Below are positions 1 to 8,588 of a stretch of DNA of 42,799 nucleotides, in pieces. Under the pieces are notes generated by a model. That model was not told where the DNA came from, did no database searches, and saw only the letters and a program-made list of their open reading frames with translations. Every line of letters starts with the position of its first letter. Within the stretch, counting starts at the first letter, position 1. Source of the DNA: Solirubrobacterales bacterium (lineage in GTDB: Bacteria; Actinomycetota; Thermoleophilia; Solirubrobacterales; Solirubrobacteraceae); the NCBI GenBank assembly GCA_027315255.1, contig DAHUYL010000202.1, positions 1 to 42,799 of the forward strand. Reading direction: 5' to 3'. A program made the position numbers and the translations under genes.

Positions 1-156
1 GGCGGCTCCGGCGGCCAGCGTGGCGGTTCCGGCGGCGGCCAGGGCGGTTCCGGCGGCGGCCAGGGCGGTTCCGGCGGCGGCCAGGGCGGTTCCGGCGGCG
101 GCCAGGGCGGCGGCTCGGGCACGTCCGGCGGCGCGCCTGCGGGTGGTGACGGCTGA
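1..156 (+). CDS. rpsC: Ribosomal protein S3, C-terminal tail only (partial)
   Basis: Only the last 51 codons are in the window; the 5' part lies upstream. The frame ends in TGA at 154-156 and shares bases with the rplP ATG (TGATG). What is visible is a tail made almost entirely of Gly, Ser and Gln, repeating GGSGGGQ and ending in ...[12 protein letters not shown]. No conserved S3 domain (KH or C-terminal) is visible, so the name rests on position: in the S10 operon the gene directly before rplP is rpsC, which encodes the 30S protein at the mRNA entry site. A Gly/Ser-rich, probably disordered S3 tail of this length is unusual. If the upstream gene were not rpsC, the tail description would still hold. 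Confidence 0.72.
   Translation, partial: GGSGGQRGGSGGGQGGSGGGQGGSGGGQGGSGGGQGGGSGTSGGAPAGGDG
22..105 (+). repeat. Four perfect 21-bp tandem repeats in the S3 tail
   Basis: Four identical head-to-tail copies of a 21-bp unit (22-42, 43-63, 64-84, 85-105), each encoding GGSGGGQ; a degenerate copy precedes them at 1-21. Identity at synonymous positions suggests recent expansion or gene conversion by slippage, so copy number may vary between strains. Confidence 0.9.
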
Positions 157-569
157 TGCTGGCTCCCAAGCGCGTCAAGCACCGCAAGCAGCACCGCGGC
201 CGCAGGGCAGGCCTGTCGCGTGGTCAGGTCAAGGTCCAGTTCGGCGAGTACGGGCTCAAGGCACTCGACGCCGGCTGGCTCAGCAACCGGCAGATCGAGG
301 CTGCCCGTATCGCGATGACCCGGAAGATCAAGCGTGGCGGCAAGGTGTGGATCAACGTCTACCCGGACAAGGCATTCACGAAGAAGCCTGCCGAGACCCG
401 GATGGGCTCCGGCAAGGGCTCACCGGAAGGCTGGGTGGCCGTCGTCAAGCCCGGCAGGGTGATGTTCGAGCTTGCCGGCGTGCCCGAGCCGCTTGCTCGC
501 GAGGCGATGCGACTGGCCGGTCACAAGCTGCCGGTCCGGACGAAGTTCGTGCAGCGCGAGGAGGGCTGA
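156..569 (+). CDS. rplP: 50S ribosomal protein L16
   Basis: 137 residues, the normal length for L16, starting [16 protein letters not shown] and containing the conserved blocks around [22 protein letters not shown] (read in two parts, GEYGLKAL and [11 protein letters not shown]), then [20 protein letters not shown] and [19 protein letters not shown]16 helps form the A-site tRNA-binding region of the large subunit. Its ATG overlaps the upstream stop by one base and its own stop (567-569) overlaps the rpmC ATG, so it is probably translated by coupling within the S10 operon. Nothing is unusual in the coding sequence. Confidence 0.98.
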   Translation: MLAPKRVKHRKQHRGRRAGLSRGQVKVQFGEYGLKALDAGWLSNRQIEAARIAMTRKIKRGGKVWINVYPDKAFTKKPAETRMGSGKGSPEGWVAVVKPGRVMFELAGVPEPLAREAMRLAGHKLPVRTKFVQREEG

Positions 570-763
570 TGACGCCGCTGGAGCTCCGTGACATGTCCGA
601 TTCCGACCTGCGCGAGCACGTCGACACCGCCCGCCGCGAGCTGTTCGGCTTGCGCTTCCAGCACGCCACGGGGGCGCTGGACAACACCGCTTCGCTGAAA
701 CGCGCCAAGAAAGAGATTGCGCGGGCACTGACTATCGCTCGCGAACGGGAAATGGAAATCTGA
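569..763 (+). CDS. rpmC: 50S ribosomal protein L29
   Basis: 64 residues starting [17 protein letters not shown], with the L29 signature of an N-terminal helix, an ELFGLRFQHATGAL loop and the second helix ending in KKEIARALTIAREREMEI. L29 sits near the polypeptide exit tunnel and contacts trigger factor and SRP. The ATG at 569 is used because it gives the standard N-terminus and overlaps the rplP stop (TGATG); the gene's own stop overlaps the rpsQ ATG the same way. Confidence 0.96.
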   Translation: MTPLELRDMSDSDLREHVDTARRELFGLRFQHATGALDNTASLKRAKKEIARALTIAREREMEI

Positions 764-1347
764 TGGCTGAAGACGAGAAGGATCAGAAGGCATCCGAGAC
801 GGAGTCCTCTTCAGAGGCAACGACTGACTCGATTGTCTCTGCAGAGGACTCTGTCGCGGGTGCCGGCTCTGATGCGCCCGCTGAGTCGGAAGGTTCCGCC
901 GGTGCGCGACGTCCCCGCGCGCGGAAGGTCAAGGCCGCCAAGAAGTCGGTGCCCTTGACGCCCGAGGAGCGGCAGGCCGCTAGGGACGCCCTCAGAGCCA
1001 GGAAGGCCGTGGCGCGGCGTGGGGAGCGGGCCCGGGAACGGGCTCGACATCACGCGGTCGAGCACGAGCTGCTCGCGACGCCACCGCGCGAGCATGGCGC
1101 CGGCACGCAGAAGACCCGCCAGGGCGTGGTCGTCTCCGACAAGGCCGACAAGACGATCACCGTCCGGCTCGACGTCGCGCGTCGACACCGCCGTTACGAG
1201 AAGATCGTGCGAACGTCGACCACGGTCCACGCCCACGACGAGCGCAACGATGCGCACATCGGCGACATCGTCGTCGTGCGCGAGTCGCGGCCGCTCTCGC
1301 GCATCAAGCGCTGGCGTCTGGTCGAGGTCGTGGAGCGGGCGAGGTAG
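763..1347 (+). CDS. rpsQ: 30S ribosomal protein S17 with a ~114-residue N-terminal extension
   Basis: 194 residues, whereas S17 is usually about 80-90. The S17 OB-fold is residues 115-194 ([20 protein letters not shown], then [33 protein letters not shown]). Residues 1-48 are acidic and Ser/Ala-rich; residues 49-112 are strongly basic and helix-like ([29 protein letters not shown]). The ATG at 763 is supported by its TGATG overlap with rpmC and by an open frame with no earlier stop. The only inner alternative I see is GTG at 1009, which would still leave about 30 extra residues. Codons in 763-900 are less GC-biased than in the core domain (for example tct, tca, gca). S17 is a primary 16S rRNA binder; the role of the extension is unknown. 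Confidence 0.95.
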   Translation: MAEDEKDQKASETESSSEATTDSIVSAEDSVAGAGSDAPAESEGSAGARRPRARKVKAAKKSVPLTPEERQAARDALRARKAVARRGERARERARHHAVEHELLATPPREHGAGTQKTRQGVVVSDKADKTITVRLDVARRHRRYEKIVRTSTTVHAHDERNDAHIGDIVVVRESRPLSRIKRWRLVEVVERAR

Positions 1348-1351
1348 CGAG

Positions 1352-1720
1352 ATGGTCCAGAACGAGACACGCCTGCGCGTCGCCGACAACACCGGCGCGC
1401 GCGAGATCCTGGTGATCCGCGTGAAGGGCGGGCATCGGCGCCGCTACGCTCACGTCGGCGACATCATCACCGCGACCGTGAAGACCGCGATCCCGAACGG
1501 GTCGGTCAAGAAGGGCGAGGTGGTGACCGCCGTCGTCGTACGGACGAAGAAGCCGTACGGCCGCGAAGATGGCACTTACATCGCCTTCGACGAGAACGCC
1601 GCCGTGATCATCGACAACAACAACAACCCGCGTGGCACGCGCATCTTCGGCCCGGTTGCGCGCGAGCTCCGGGAGCGCAACTTCATGCGGATCGTGTCGC
1701 TGGCGCCGGAGGTCCTCTGA
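1352..1720 (+). CDS. rplN: 50S ribosomal protein L14
   Basis: 122 residues, standard length: [20 protein letters not shown] at the start, then [39 protein letters not shown] and a C-terminus [21 protein letters not shown]14 lies at the subunit interface, forms bridges to 16S rRNA and binds next to L19. The gene starts four bases after the rpsQ stop with a GAG-type ribosome-binding stretch inside the end of rpsQ. The coding sequence is ordinary. Confidence 0.98.
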   Translation: MVQNETRLRVADNTGAREILVIRVKGGHRRRYAHVGDIITATVKTAIPNGSVKKGEVVTAVVVRTKKPYGREDGTYIAFDENAAVIIDNNNNPRGTRIFGPVARELRERNFMRIVSLAPEVL

Positions 1721-1722
1721 CG

Positions 1723-2055
1723 ATGCCGGCGCGGATCAAGACCGGCGACCAGGTCGTCGTGATCGGCGGCAAGGACCGCGGCAAGAGCGGCAAGGTGCTG
1801 CGTGTCGACCCGCGCAAGCAGCGCGTGTACGTCGAGGGACTGAACATGATCAAGCGCCACGAGCGGCCACGGCAGGTTGCGGGCGCTCAGCGCGCCGAGC
1901 AGGTCGGCGGCGTGATCGAGAAGGAGGCCGGGATCCACGTCTCGAACGTGATGCTGGCCGACCCGAAGGACGGCCGGCCGACTCGGGTCGGGATCGAGCT
2001 GGAAGACGGCAAGCGCTACCGGATCGCCCGTCGCAGCGGAACGAGGCTCGACTGA
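1723..2055 (+). CDS. rplX: 50S ribosomal protein L24
   Basis: 110 residues with the KOW motif near the N-terminus ([20 protein letters not shown]), followed by [13 protein letters not shown] and a C-terminal region ending [14 protein letters not shown]24 is an assembly initiator of the 50S subunit and later lies by the tunnel exit. It starts two bases after rplN and its stop overlaps the rplE ATG (TGATG at 2053-2057), continuing the coupled string of the spc cluster. Confidence 0.97.
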   Translation: MPARIKTGDQVVVIGGKDRGKSGKVLRVDPRKQRVYVEGLNMIKRHERPRQVAGAQRAEQVGGVIEKEAGIHVSNVMLADPKDGRPTRVGIELEDGKRYRIARRSGTRLD

Positions 2056-2630
2056 TGGCTGAGGCTCGGCTCAAGACGAGGTACAACCAGGAGATCCGTC
2101 CGGCACTGATCGAGCGGTTCGGATACGCGACGCCGATGCAGGCTCCGCGGATCCTGAAGGTGACGGTGAACATGGGAGTCGGCGACGCCAAGCAGGATTC
2201 GAAGCTGCTGGACGCCGCGCAGGCACAGCTCGCGTCGATCACGGGTCAGCGGCCGAACGTGCGCCGGGCGCGCAAGTCGATCGCCCAGTTCAAGCTGCGC
2301 GAGGGGATGCCGGTCGGCCTGTCGGTCACGCTCAGGGGCGAACGCCTGTATGAGTTCCTCGACCGGCTGTGCTCGCTGGCGATCCCGCGAATCCGGGACT
2401 TCCGGGGACTGAACCCGCGCTCGTTCGACGGCCGGGGCAACTACTCGCTCGGACTGCGCGAGCAGACGATCTTCCCCGAGATCGATTACGACGACGTCGA
2501 CCACACCCGCGGCCTCGATGTCACGATCACGACGACCGCGAGCACGGACCTGGAGTCCTTCGCGCTGCTCGAGGCGCTCGGCCTGCCGTTCGCCCGAGAG
2601 GGTCGTCCGCAGGCGGCGGCGCAGGCGTAA
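2055..2630 (+). CDS. rplE: 50S ribosomal protein L5
   Basis: 191 residues. Visible L5 blocks are [77 protein letters not shown] and [21 protein letters not shown]5 binds 5S rRNA and contacts P-site tRNA. The ATG at 2055 overlaps the rplX stop and gives the expected N-terminus ([16 protein letters not shown]). A short Gln/Ala tail closes the protein. Ordinary gene. Confidence 0.98.
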   Translation: MAEARLKTRYNQEIRPALIERFGYATPMQAPRILKVTVNMGVGDAKQDSKLLDAAQAQLASITGQRPNVRRARKSIAQFKLREGMPVGLSVTLRGERLYEFLDRLCSLAIPRIRDFRGLNPRSFDGRGNYSLGLREQTIFPEIDYDDVDHTRGLDVTITTTASTDLESFALLEALGLPFAREGRPQAAAQA

Positions 2631-2648
2631 CGGAGCTAAAGGGAGCAC

Positions 2649-2834
2649 ATGGCAAAGGTTTCACAACGAGTCCGCCAGCAGCGGACCCCGAAGTTCAAGA
2701 CACGGGCATACAGTCGCTGCCGTCGCTGCGGGCGCTCGCGGGCGGTGTACCGCAAGTTCGGCGTGTGCCGGATCTGCCTGCGTGAGCTCGCGCATCGCGG
2801 CTACATCCCCGGCATGACGAAGTCGAGCTGGTGA
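2649..2834 (+). CDS. rpsZ: 30S ribosomal protein S14, zinc-binding type Z
   Basis: 61 residues, the short zinc-containing form of S14 (also called rpsN1). The zinc ribbon is [20 protein letters not shown], a CxxC pair and a second CxxC pair. S14 sits in the head of the 30S subunit. An AAGGGAG Shine-Dalgarno-like stretch lies a few bases before ATG 2649. Keeping all four cysteines means this is the zinc-dependent copy; a zinc-free paralogue, if any, would be elsewhere. Confidence 0.97.
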   Translation: MAKVSQRVRQQRTPKFKTRAYSRCRRCGRSRAVYRKFGVCRICLRELAHRGYIPGMTKSSW

Positions 2835-2838
2835 CGCG

Positions 2839-3246
<408 letters not shown>

Positions 3247-3256
3247 ACCTGAGGCG

Positions 3257-3808
3257 ATGTCACGAATCGGAAGACAACCGATCCCGGTGCCAACCGGCGT
3301 CACGGTCTCGATCGAGCGCGAGCGAGTCACCGTCCGCGGTCCCAAGGGCGAGCTGTCCGAGCGAATCCCGCGCGACATCGCCGTCGAGCAGACCGATGCA
3401 GCGAACGGCGACGGCCCCCAGCTCGTCGTGTCTCGTCCCACCGACCGTGGCGAGCATCGAGCCCTGCACGGGCTCACACGAACGCTCGTGGCGAACATGG
3501 TCACCGGCGTGACCGCAGGCTTCGAGAAGCGCCTCGAGATCCAGGGCGTCGGCTACCGGGCGCAGCTCAAGGGACGTGACCTCGAGCTGGCGCTCGGCTA
3601 CTCCCATCCGGTGTCGGTGAAGGCTCCCGACGGGATCGAGTTCGAGGTGCCCGTTCCGACTCGGATCACCGTCCGCGGCGCCTCCAAGCAGCAGGTGGGC
3701 GAGATCGCCGCGTTCATCCGCAAGCAGCGCAAGCCCGAGCCGTACAAGGGCAAGGGGATCCGCTACGAAGGCGAGTTCGTCGCAAAGAAGGTGGGTAAGC
3801 GCGCATGA
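3257..3808 (+). CDS. rplF: 50S ribosomal protein L6
   Basis: 183 residues, with the two repeated L6 domains: N-terminal [20 protein letters not shown] and [10 protein letters not shown]-terminal [20 protein letters not shown] and the conserved [19 protein letters not shown] end. L6 lies at the base of the L7/L12 stalk near the factor-binding site. A GAGG stretch precedes the ATG. Its 3' end overlaps rplR by four bases (ATGA). Confidence 0.98.
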   Translation: MSRIGRQPIPVPTGVTVSIERERVTVRGPKGELSERIPRDIAVEQTDAANGDGPQLVVSRPTDRGEHRALHGLTRTLVANMVTGVTAGFEKRLEIQGVGYRAQLKGRDLELALGYSHPVSVKAPDGIEFEVPVPTRITVRGASKQQVGEIAAFIRKQRKPEPYKGKGIRYEGEFVAKKVGKRA

Positions 3809-4158
3809 GCGTCAGCACGAAGCAGGCGATCCGGCTGAAGCGCCGCCGGCGGGTTCGGGCGAAGGTTCGTGGCAGCGCCGAGCGGCCGCGGATCTCGGTG
3901 TTCCGCTCCAACCGGGGCATCTCCGCGCAGCTGATCGACGACGACACGGGGCGCACGCTGGCCGCGGTCAACTGGACCGAGGCGGCGCTGCGTGACCTGG
4001 CTCCCGCCGAGCAGGCCAAGCGCGCCGGGATGCTGCTCGCCGAGCGCGCTCAGGCGGCCGGCGTCAGCGCCGCCGTGTTCGACCGCGGCGGCTACCAGTA
4101 TCACGGGCGCGTGCAGGCGCTCGCCGACGGTGCCCGCGAGGGCGGGCTCCTGTTCTAG
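3805..4158 (+). CDS. rplR: 50S ribosomal protein L18
   Basis: 117 residues, usual length. Visible L18 features are the basic N-terminus [20 protein letters not shown], then [20 protein letters not shown], and the C-terminal [27 protein letters not shown]18 binds 5S rRNA with L5 and carries it into the 50S particle. The start overlaps the rplF stop (ATGA), which suggests translational coupling. Confidence 0.97.
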   Translation: MSVSTKQAIRLKRRRRVRAKVRGSAERPRISVFRSNRGISAQLIDDDTGRTLAAVNWTEAALRDLAPAEQAKRAGMLLAERAQAAGVSAAVFDRGGYQYHGRVQALADGAREGGLLF

Positions 4159-4185
4159 CTCTCGCCGCTACCCTGGGTGAACCCG

Positions 4186-4893
4186 ATGGCACGTGACCGC
4201 ACAGTTTCAGCAGCAGGGCTCGACCTCCAGGAGCGCGTGGTCGAGATCAACCGCGTCGCCAAGGTCGTCAAGGGCGGCCGGCGCTTCTCGTTCACCGCGC
4301 TGGTGGTCGTCGGCGACGAGCGCGAGATCGTGGGGGTCGGCTACGGCAAGGCCAACGAGGTCCCGGTCGCGATCCAGAAGGGCGTCGAGCGCGCGAAGAA
4401 GAACCTCTATCGCGTGCCCAAGCACGGCTCGACGATCACCCACCAGACGACGGGCATCTTCGGCGCGGGCCGCGTGTTCCTGAAGCCGGCGGCGCCCGGC
4501 ACCGGCGTGATCGCCGGCGGCGGCGTGCGGGCCGTGCTCGAGCTCGCCGGGATCCACGACATCCTGTCGAAGTCGCTCGGGTCCCAGAACCCCATCAACC
4601 TCGTGAAGGCGACGATGGCCGGGCTCGAGTCTTTGCGTACGCCCGAGGAAGTCGCTGAGCTGCGCGGGTTGTCCGTGAACGCGGTGCTTGGGCTTACGGT
4701 CGCCAATGGGGCCTCCGGGATGCCAACCGCTGATTCAGGGGCTGGTGTGGGAACGGCGCCTGAGGCGACGCAAGTTGGCGAGTCGGAGGCCTCATTGGCT
4801 TCTGCTGATCCCCTCGATGAGACCGCTGCTGCTCCCCTCGATGAGACCGCTGCTGAACCTGACTCACCCACCACCGAGGAGGCGGAAGCGTGA
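4186..4893 (+). CDS. rpsE: 30S ribosomal protein S5 with an acidic C-terminal extension
   Basis: 235 residues from ATG 4186; a GTG at 4177 would add three residues. The S5 core is residues about 10-165: [79 protein letters not shown], and [21 protein letters not shown]5 is needed for mRNA entry and translational fidelity. From about residue 168 the protein continues for nearly 70 residues with an Ala/Glu/Asp/Ser/Pro-rich acidic tail that includes a duplicated PLDETAA unit. Codon choice loosens from about 4627 on (ttg, ctt, gat, gct, tca). The stop overlaps the rpmD GTG (GTGA). Confidence 0.97.
   Translation: MARDRTVSAAGLDLQERVVEINRVAKVVKGGRRFSFTALVVVGDEREIVGVGYGKANEVPVAIQKGVERAKKNLYRVPKHGSTITHQTTGIFGAGRVFLKPAAPGTGVIAGGGVRAVLELAGIHDILSKSLGSQNPINLVKATMAGLESLRTPEEVAELRGLSVNAVLGLTVANGASGMPTADSGAGVGTAPEATQVGESEASLASADPLDETAAAPLDETAAEPDSPTTEEAEA
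4810..4855 (+). repeat. Two 22-bp direct copies in the S5 tail (period 24)
   Basis: Copies at 4810-4831 and 4834-4855 are identical over 22 bases and encode PLDETAAA / PLDETAAE. Exact nucleotide identity points to a recent in-frame duplication inside the acidic extension. Confidence 0.88.
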
Positions 4894-5069
4894 GCGCGAT
4901 CAGGGTCACGCAGCGCAAGTCGCGCAACGGGTGCGACCAGCGGCAGCTCGACACGCTGCGGTCGCTCGGGCTGCGGCGGATCGGGCACACGGTCGAGGTC
5001 AAGGACACGCCGCAGATCCGCGGCATGCTGCACAAGGTGCGGCATCTGGTCGAGGTGGACGGATCGTGA
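4890..5069 (+). CDS. rpmD: 50S ribosomal protein L30
   Basis: 59 residues from GTG 4890: [18 protein letters not shown], then [20 protein letters not shown] and [15 protein letters not shown]. This is the normal bacterial L30 length and pattern. The start overlaps the rpsE stop by four bases (GTGA), and the gene's stop overlaps the rplO GTG in the same way at 5066-5069. It is short enough to be missed by length-filtered gene finding. Confidence 0.96.
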   Translation: MSAIRVTQRKSRNGCDQRQLDTLRSLGLRRIGHTVEVKDTPQIRGMLHKVRHLVEVDGS

Positions 5070-5641
5070 GCGCGGCTGAAGAAGAGCTCGACACGACCGC
5101 CGCCGAGGCTCCTGCGAAGCAGCGGATCGGGCTGCACAATCTGAAGCCGGCGCCCGGGTCCCGGCGGCCCCGCAAGCGGGTGGGTCGCGGCGAGGGATCG
5201 GGCACCGGCAAGACCTCGGGTCGGGGTCAGAAGGGCTACGGCTCGCGCTCGGGCGCGAAGTCGCGTCCCCGCTTCGAGGGCGGGCAGATGCCGATTCACA
5301 TGCGGATGCGCAAGCTGCGCGGTCCGCACATGAAGAAGTCGATGCCGTTCGAGCCGTTCCGGACGCACACGCAGACGGTGAACCTGAAGGACCTCGAGGC
5401 GCGTTTCGAGGCCGGGACGGCCGTCGGTCCGGACGAGTTCAAGGCCGCGGGGCTGGCCACGCGCAAGGGAATCCCGGTCAAGATCCTCGCCAAGGGGGAG
5501 CTGACCAAGTCCCTGACCGTCACCGCGCACGCGTTCAGCGCAGCCGCGCGCTCGGCGATCGAAGCCGCCGGCGGCAGCTGCCTGACGATCGGCGGCGGCG
5601 GCGCCGGTTCGAGCGGCGAGGCGGCTGGCGCCGGGTCGTGA
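5066..5641 (+). CDS. rplO: 50S ribosomal protein L15
   Basis: 191 residues from GTG 5066. The L15 pattern is clear: LHNLKPAPGSRRPRKRVGRG, GSGTGKTSGRGQKGYGSRSG, FEGGQMPIHMRMRKLRG, then VKILAKGELTKSLTVTAHAF. It carries a short acidic N-terminal extension ([18 protein letters not shown]) before the canonical start region and a Gly/Ala/Ser tail, so it is about 40 residues longer than the usual form. L15 helps late 50S assembly. The GTGA overlap with rpmD fixes the start. Confidence 0.96.
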   Translation: MSAAEEELDTTAAEAPAKQRIGLHNLKPAPGSRRPRKRVGRGEGSGTGKTSGRGQKGYGSRSGAKSRPRFEGGQMPIHMRMRKLRGPHMKKSMPFEPFRTHTQTVNLKDLEARFEAGTAVGPDEFKAAGLATRKGIPVKILAKGELTKSLTVTAHAFSAAARSAIEAAGGSCLTIGGGGAGSSGEAAGAGS

Positions 5642-5648
5642 GGGCGCG

Positions 5649-6929
5649 ATGATCTCGACGATCCTGGGTGCGTTCCGGGTCAGGGAGATCCGCAACAAGG
5701 TTCTCTTCACGGCGCTGCTGCTCGGTCTCTACCGGCTCGGCTCCTATATCCCGGCGCCGGGCATCAATCGCACGGCCGTCAACGCGATCCAGCGGAACTT
5801 CGGCGGTTCGAGCATCCTCGGGCTGCTCAACACCTTCTCGGGCGGCGGGCTCGGTCGGATCGCGCTGTTCGCGCTCGGGATCATGCCGTACATCACGGCC
5901 TCGATCATCTTGCAGCTGCTGCAGGTCGTGGTGCCCTCGCTGGAGAAGCTCTCCAAGGAGGGCGAGGTCGGGCAGGCCAGGATCACGCAGTACACGCGCT
6001 ACCTGACGGTCGGACTGGCGTTCGCGCAGTCGATCGGCTACGTGTTCCTGTTCCGGAGCTTCGAGAACCAGGCAGGCGTCACGCTGATCAGCAACTTCAA
6101 CCTCGCGAAGGTGTTCCTGATCGTGCTGTCGCTCACGGCCGGCACGGTCCTGCTGATGTGGATGGGTGAGCTGATCACCCAGCGCGGCATCGGCAACGGC
6201 ATCTCGCTGATGATCTTCGCCTCGATCGTCTCCCGCATCCCCAGCGGCGTGCAGGCGTGGTGGAACAACCCGGACGCGACCTTCCGGGTGCTGATGCCGT
6301 TCATCGTGTTCGGCGTGGTCGCCGCGGTCGTGTTCGTCCAGGAGGGCCAGCGGAAGATCCCGGTTCAGTACGCGAAGCGGGTGATCGGGCGGCGGATGAC
6401 GCAGGGCGGCCAGACGTTCCTGCCACTGCGCGTCAACATGGCCGGCGTGATCCCCGTGATCTTCGCCGCCAGCGTGATGGCGATCCCGCCGACGCTCGGT
6501 CAGCTGATCGGTCAGAACCGCACGGGCTTCTGGATGGATCTCTACAACTTCTTCGCCCCGGGGAGCTGGCACTACGTCGCCGGCGAGGCGTTGATGATCA
6601 TCCTGTTCACCTACTTCTACACGGCCGTCACGTTCAACCCGGTCGATCAGGCCGACAACCTGAGGAAATCGGGCGGGTTCATCCCGGGGGTGAGACCAGG
6701 CCGGCCAACGGCCGAGTTCCTCGATCGGATCCTGGCGCGGCTGACGCTGCCCGGGGCGCTGTTCCTCGCGGCGATTGCGGCGCTGCCGACGATCCTGATC
6801 ACCCAGACGAACGCCAACTTCGCGTTCGGCGGCACGTCGATCCTGATCGTGATCGGGGTCGCGCTCGACACGATGAAGCAGCTCGAGGCGCAGCTGATGA
6901 TGCGCAACTACGAGGGCTTCCTCAAGTAA
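5649..6929 (+). CDS. secY: Preprotein translocase subunit SecY
   Basis: 426 residues, typical of SecY, with ten hydrophobic segments. Recognisable blocks: VLFTALLLGLYRLGSYIPAP near TM1, GIMPYITASIILQLLQVVVP in the plug/TM2 region, GIGNGISLMIFASIVSR in TM5, the cytoplasmic loop VQEGQRKIPVQYAKRVIGRR, and ADNLRKSGGFIPGVRPG before TM9. It forms the membrane channel for Sec-dependent export, which serves the many signal-peptide proteins in this window. The start is seven bases after rplO. Confidence 0.98.
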   Translation: MISTILGAFRVREIRNKVLFTALLLGLYRLGSYIPAPGINRTAVNAIQRNFGGSSILGLLNTFSGGGLGRIALFALGIMPYITASIILQLLQVVVPSLEKLSKEGEVGQARITQYTRYLTVGLAFAQSIGYVFLFRSFENQAGVTLISNFNLAKVFLIVLSLTAGTVLLMWMGELITQRGIGNGISLMIFASIVSRIPSGVQAWWNNPDATFRVLMPFIVFGVVAAVVFVQEGQRKIPVQYAKRVIGRRMTQGGQTFLPLRVNMAGVIPVIFAASVMAIPPTLGQLIGQNRTGFWMDLYNFFAPGSWHYVAGEALMIILFTYFYTAVTFNPVDQADNLRKSGGFIPGVRPGRPTAEFLDRILARLTLPGALFLAAIAALPTILITQTNANFAFGGTSILIVIGVALDTMKQLEAQLMMRNYEGFLK

Positions 6930-6943
6930 TAGGATCGGGCGCC

Positions 6944-7618
6944 GTGTCCGAGCTGAACCTGATCCTGATCGGCCCGCCGGGAGCCGGCAAGGGCACGCAG
7001 GCCGACCGCTTGCGCGATGACTTCCGGCTCCCGTTCATCTCGACCGGGGAGATGCTGCGCGCGAACGTCAAGGACGGTACCGAGCTCGGGCTGCAGGCCA
7101 AGCGGCACATGGACTCCGGCGGCCTGGTCCCCGACGAACTGATCGTCGCGATGGTGGCCGACCGTCTGCACCAGGGCGACGCGCAGGACGGGTTCATCCT
7201 CGACGGCTTTCCGAGGACGACGGGACAGGCCGACGCGCTCGCCCGCCAGCTGCGCGACCAGGGCCGGCGGATCACGGCAGCGCTGTTGATCGACGTCCCC
7301 GACGCCGAGGTCGTCAGGCGGATCTCGGGCAGGCGGGTGTGCGTCAAGGCGGGGCACAACTACCACGTCGACTTCGACCCGCCGAAGACCGAGGGGATCT
7401 GCGACCAGGACGGTTCGCGGCTGATCCAGCGCGATGACGACAGGCCGGACGTGGTGCAGAACCGGCTGGACACCTACCACGCGAAGACGGCGCCGCTGAT
7501 CGACTATTACGACGAGCAGGGACTGCTGCGCCGGATCGACGGTACGCGCAGCCCCGCCGAGGTGCACGATCACATCCGGGCGGTGATCGCGACCCTGCGG
7601 CTCGAAGACGACGTCTGA
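6944..7618 (+). CDS. adk: Adenylate kinase
   Basis: 224 residues from GTG 6944, giving MSELNLILIGPPGAGKGTQA with the P-loop GPPGAGKGT at residues 10-18. It continues with the AMP-binding stretch FISTGEMLRANVKDGTELG, DGFPRTTGQADAL, and a long LID (SGRRVCVKAGHNYHVDFDPP ... GICDQDGSRLIQRDDDRPD) followed by RLDTYHAKTAPLIDYY. It interconverts ATP + AMP and 2 ADP. Position after secY is the classical one. The LID has two visible cysteines rather than a full four-Cys zinc site. Confidence 0.97.
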   Translation: MSELNLILIGPPGAGKGTQADRLRDDFRLPFISTGEMLRANVKDGTELGLQAKRHMDSGGLVPDELIVAMVADRLHQGDAQDGFILDGFPRTTGQADALARQLRDQGRRITAALLIDVPDAEVVRRISGRRVCVKAGHNYHVDFDPPKTEGICDQDGSRLIQRDDDRPDVVQNRLDTYHAKTAPLIDYYDEQGLLRRIDGTRSPAEVHDHIRAVIATLRLEDDV

Positions 7619-7633
7619 CTCCAGAGAAGCCCG

Positions 7634-8410
7634 GTGATCATCAAGAAGAGCTCAGAGCAGATCGACCAGATGGCGGGCGCGGGTGCCGTCCTGGTCAAGA
7701 CGATGAACCTGCTCGCGGGCAAGGTCCGGCCCGGGGTCACGACGTTCGAGCTCGACCAGGCGGCCGAGCGGTTCATCCGCTCGCAGGGATGCGAGCCTGC
7801 CTTCAAGGGCTATCGCGGCTTCCCGGGCTCGATCTGCGCATCGCCCAACTCGATGATCGTGCACGGCATCCCGGGTCCATACCAGCTCGAGCGCGGCGAC
7901 ATCATCTCGATCGATATCGGCGTGGTCCGTGACGGCTGGGTCGCCGACGCGGCGCGAACGTTCCCCGTCGGTCCGATCACCCCGATCGCGCGCAAGCTGC
8001 TGACGGTCACCGAGGAATCGCTGCATCTGGCGGTCCAGCAGGTCCGGGTCGGCAACAGGCTCGGCGATGTCTCGCACGCGATCCAGCAGCACGTCGAGGC
8101 GGCCGGCTTCTCGATCGTCCGCAACCTCGTCGGCCACGGCGTCGGCCGCAGCATGCACGAGGAGCCGCAGATCCCCAACTACGGGAACCCGGGCACCGGC
8201 GTTCTGCTCGAGGAGGGGATGGTGCTCGCGGTCGAGCCGATGGTCAACGCCGGCCGTCACACGGTGCGGATGGGCGACGACCACTGGGCGATCTACTCGG
8301 AGGACGGCTCGCTGGCCGCCCACTTCGAGTTCACGATCGCCGTCACGGCCGACGGCCCGCGCATCCTCACGCCGTGGCACGAGGCCTCAGGCGGCCGCGC
8401 CGCCGCCTGA
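7634..8410 (+). CDS. map: Type I methionine aminopeptidase
   Basis: 258 residues from GTG 7634 (MIIKKSSEQIDQMAGAGAVL). The metal-binding set of the pita-bread fold is visible: Asp pair in IDIGVVRDGWVADAARTF, His in GHGVGRSMHEEPQIPNYG, Glu in MVLAVEPMVNAG and Glu in HFEFTIAVT. It removes the initiator methionine from nascent proteins. An AGAAG stretch lies upstream. In most actinobacteria infA and rpmJ follow immediately; here they do not. Confidence 0.97.
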   Translation: MIIKKSSEQIDQMAGAGAVLVKTMNLLAGKVRPGVTTFELDQAAERFIRSQGCEPAFKGYRGFPGSICASPNSMIVHGIPGPYQLERGDIISIDIGVVRDGWVADAARTFPVGPITPIARKLLTVTEESLHLAVQQVRVGNRLGDVSHAIQQHVEAAGFSIVRNLVGHGVGRSMHEEPQIPNYGNPGTGVLLEEGMVLAVEPMVNAGRHTVRMGDDHWAIYSEDGSLAAHFEFTIAVTADGPRILTPWHEASGGRAAA

Positions 8411-8552
8411 CTGCTGCGTCTCTTCACGGGCTCCGACCCGGCGTTTCTACGGTTCCAAGGCGCCGCGCGACCGTGCAAAGTCGAGAGCATGGCGAGCAGA
8501 GTCGAAGCCAAGGCGGCGGCCCGCGCGGCCCGGCTCGAGCGCGAGCGCCACG

Positions 8553-8557
8553 AGGCT
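8553..8557 (+). repeat. Left copy of 5-bp target-site duplication (AGGCT)
   Basis: AGGCT immediately precedes the left IS end. The same five bases follow the right end at 10836-10840, the expected footprint of staggered cutting by a DDE transposase. Confidence 0.85.
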
Positions 8558-8579
8558 CAGACCTCCGGTAGTGGGCCTT
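8558..8579 (+). repeat. Left terminal inverted repeat of the IS
   Basis: Starts CAGACCTCCGGTAGTGGG and ends CCTT. Compared with the reverse complement of the right end it differs at positions 12, 16 and 18 only. Confidence 0.88.
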
Positions 8580-8588
8580 GATGAGATG

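Larger units (their letters stand above)
8489..8581 (+). pseudogene. 5' fragment of the IS-interrupted DsbA-like gene
   Basis: ATG 8489 opens a frame MASRVEAKAAARAARLERER then HEA, which is the charged cytoplasmic N-terminus expected before a single membrane anchor. The host sequence stops at 8557 (last base of the AGGCT duplication); eight IS-derived codons follow, ending in TGA at 8579-8581. If 8558-10840 is removed, this piece joins in frame to GCC at 10841 and reads ...ERHEAAAASRRRLVILGG. It lies 78 bp after map. On its own it would make a 30-residue peptide with no obvious use. Confidence 0.85.
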
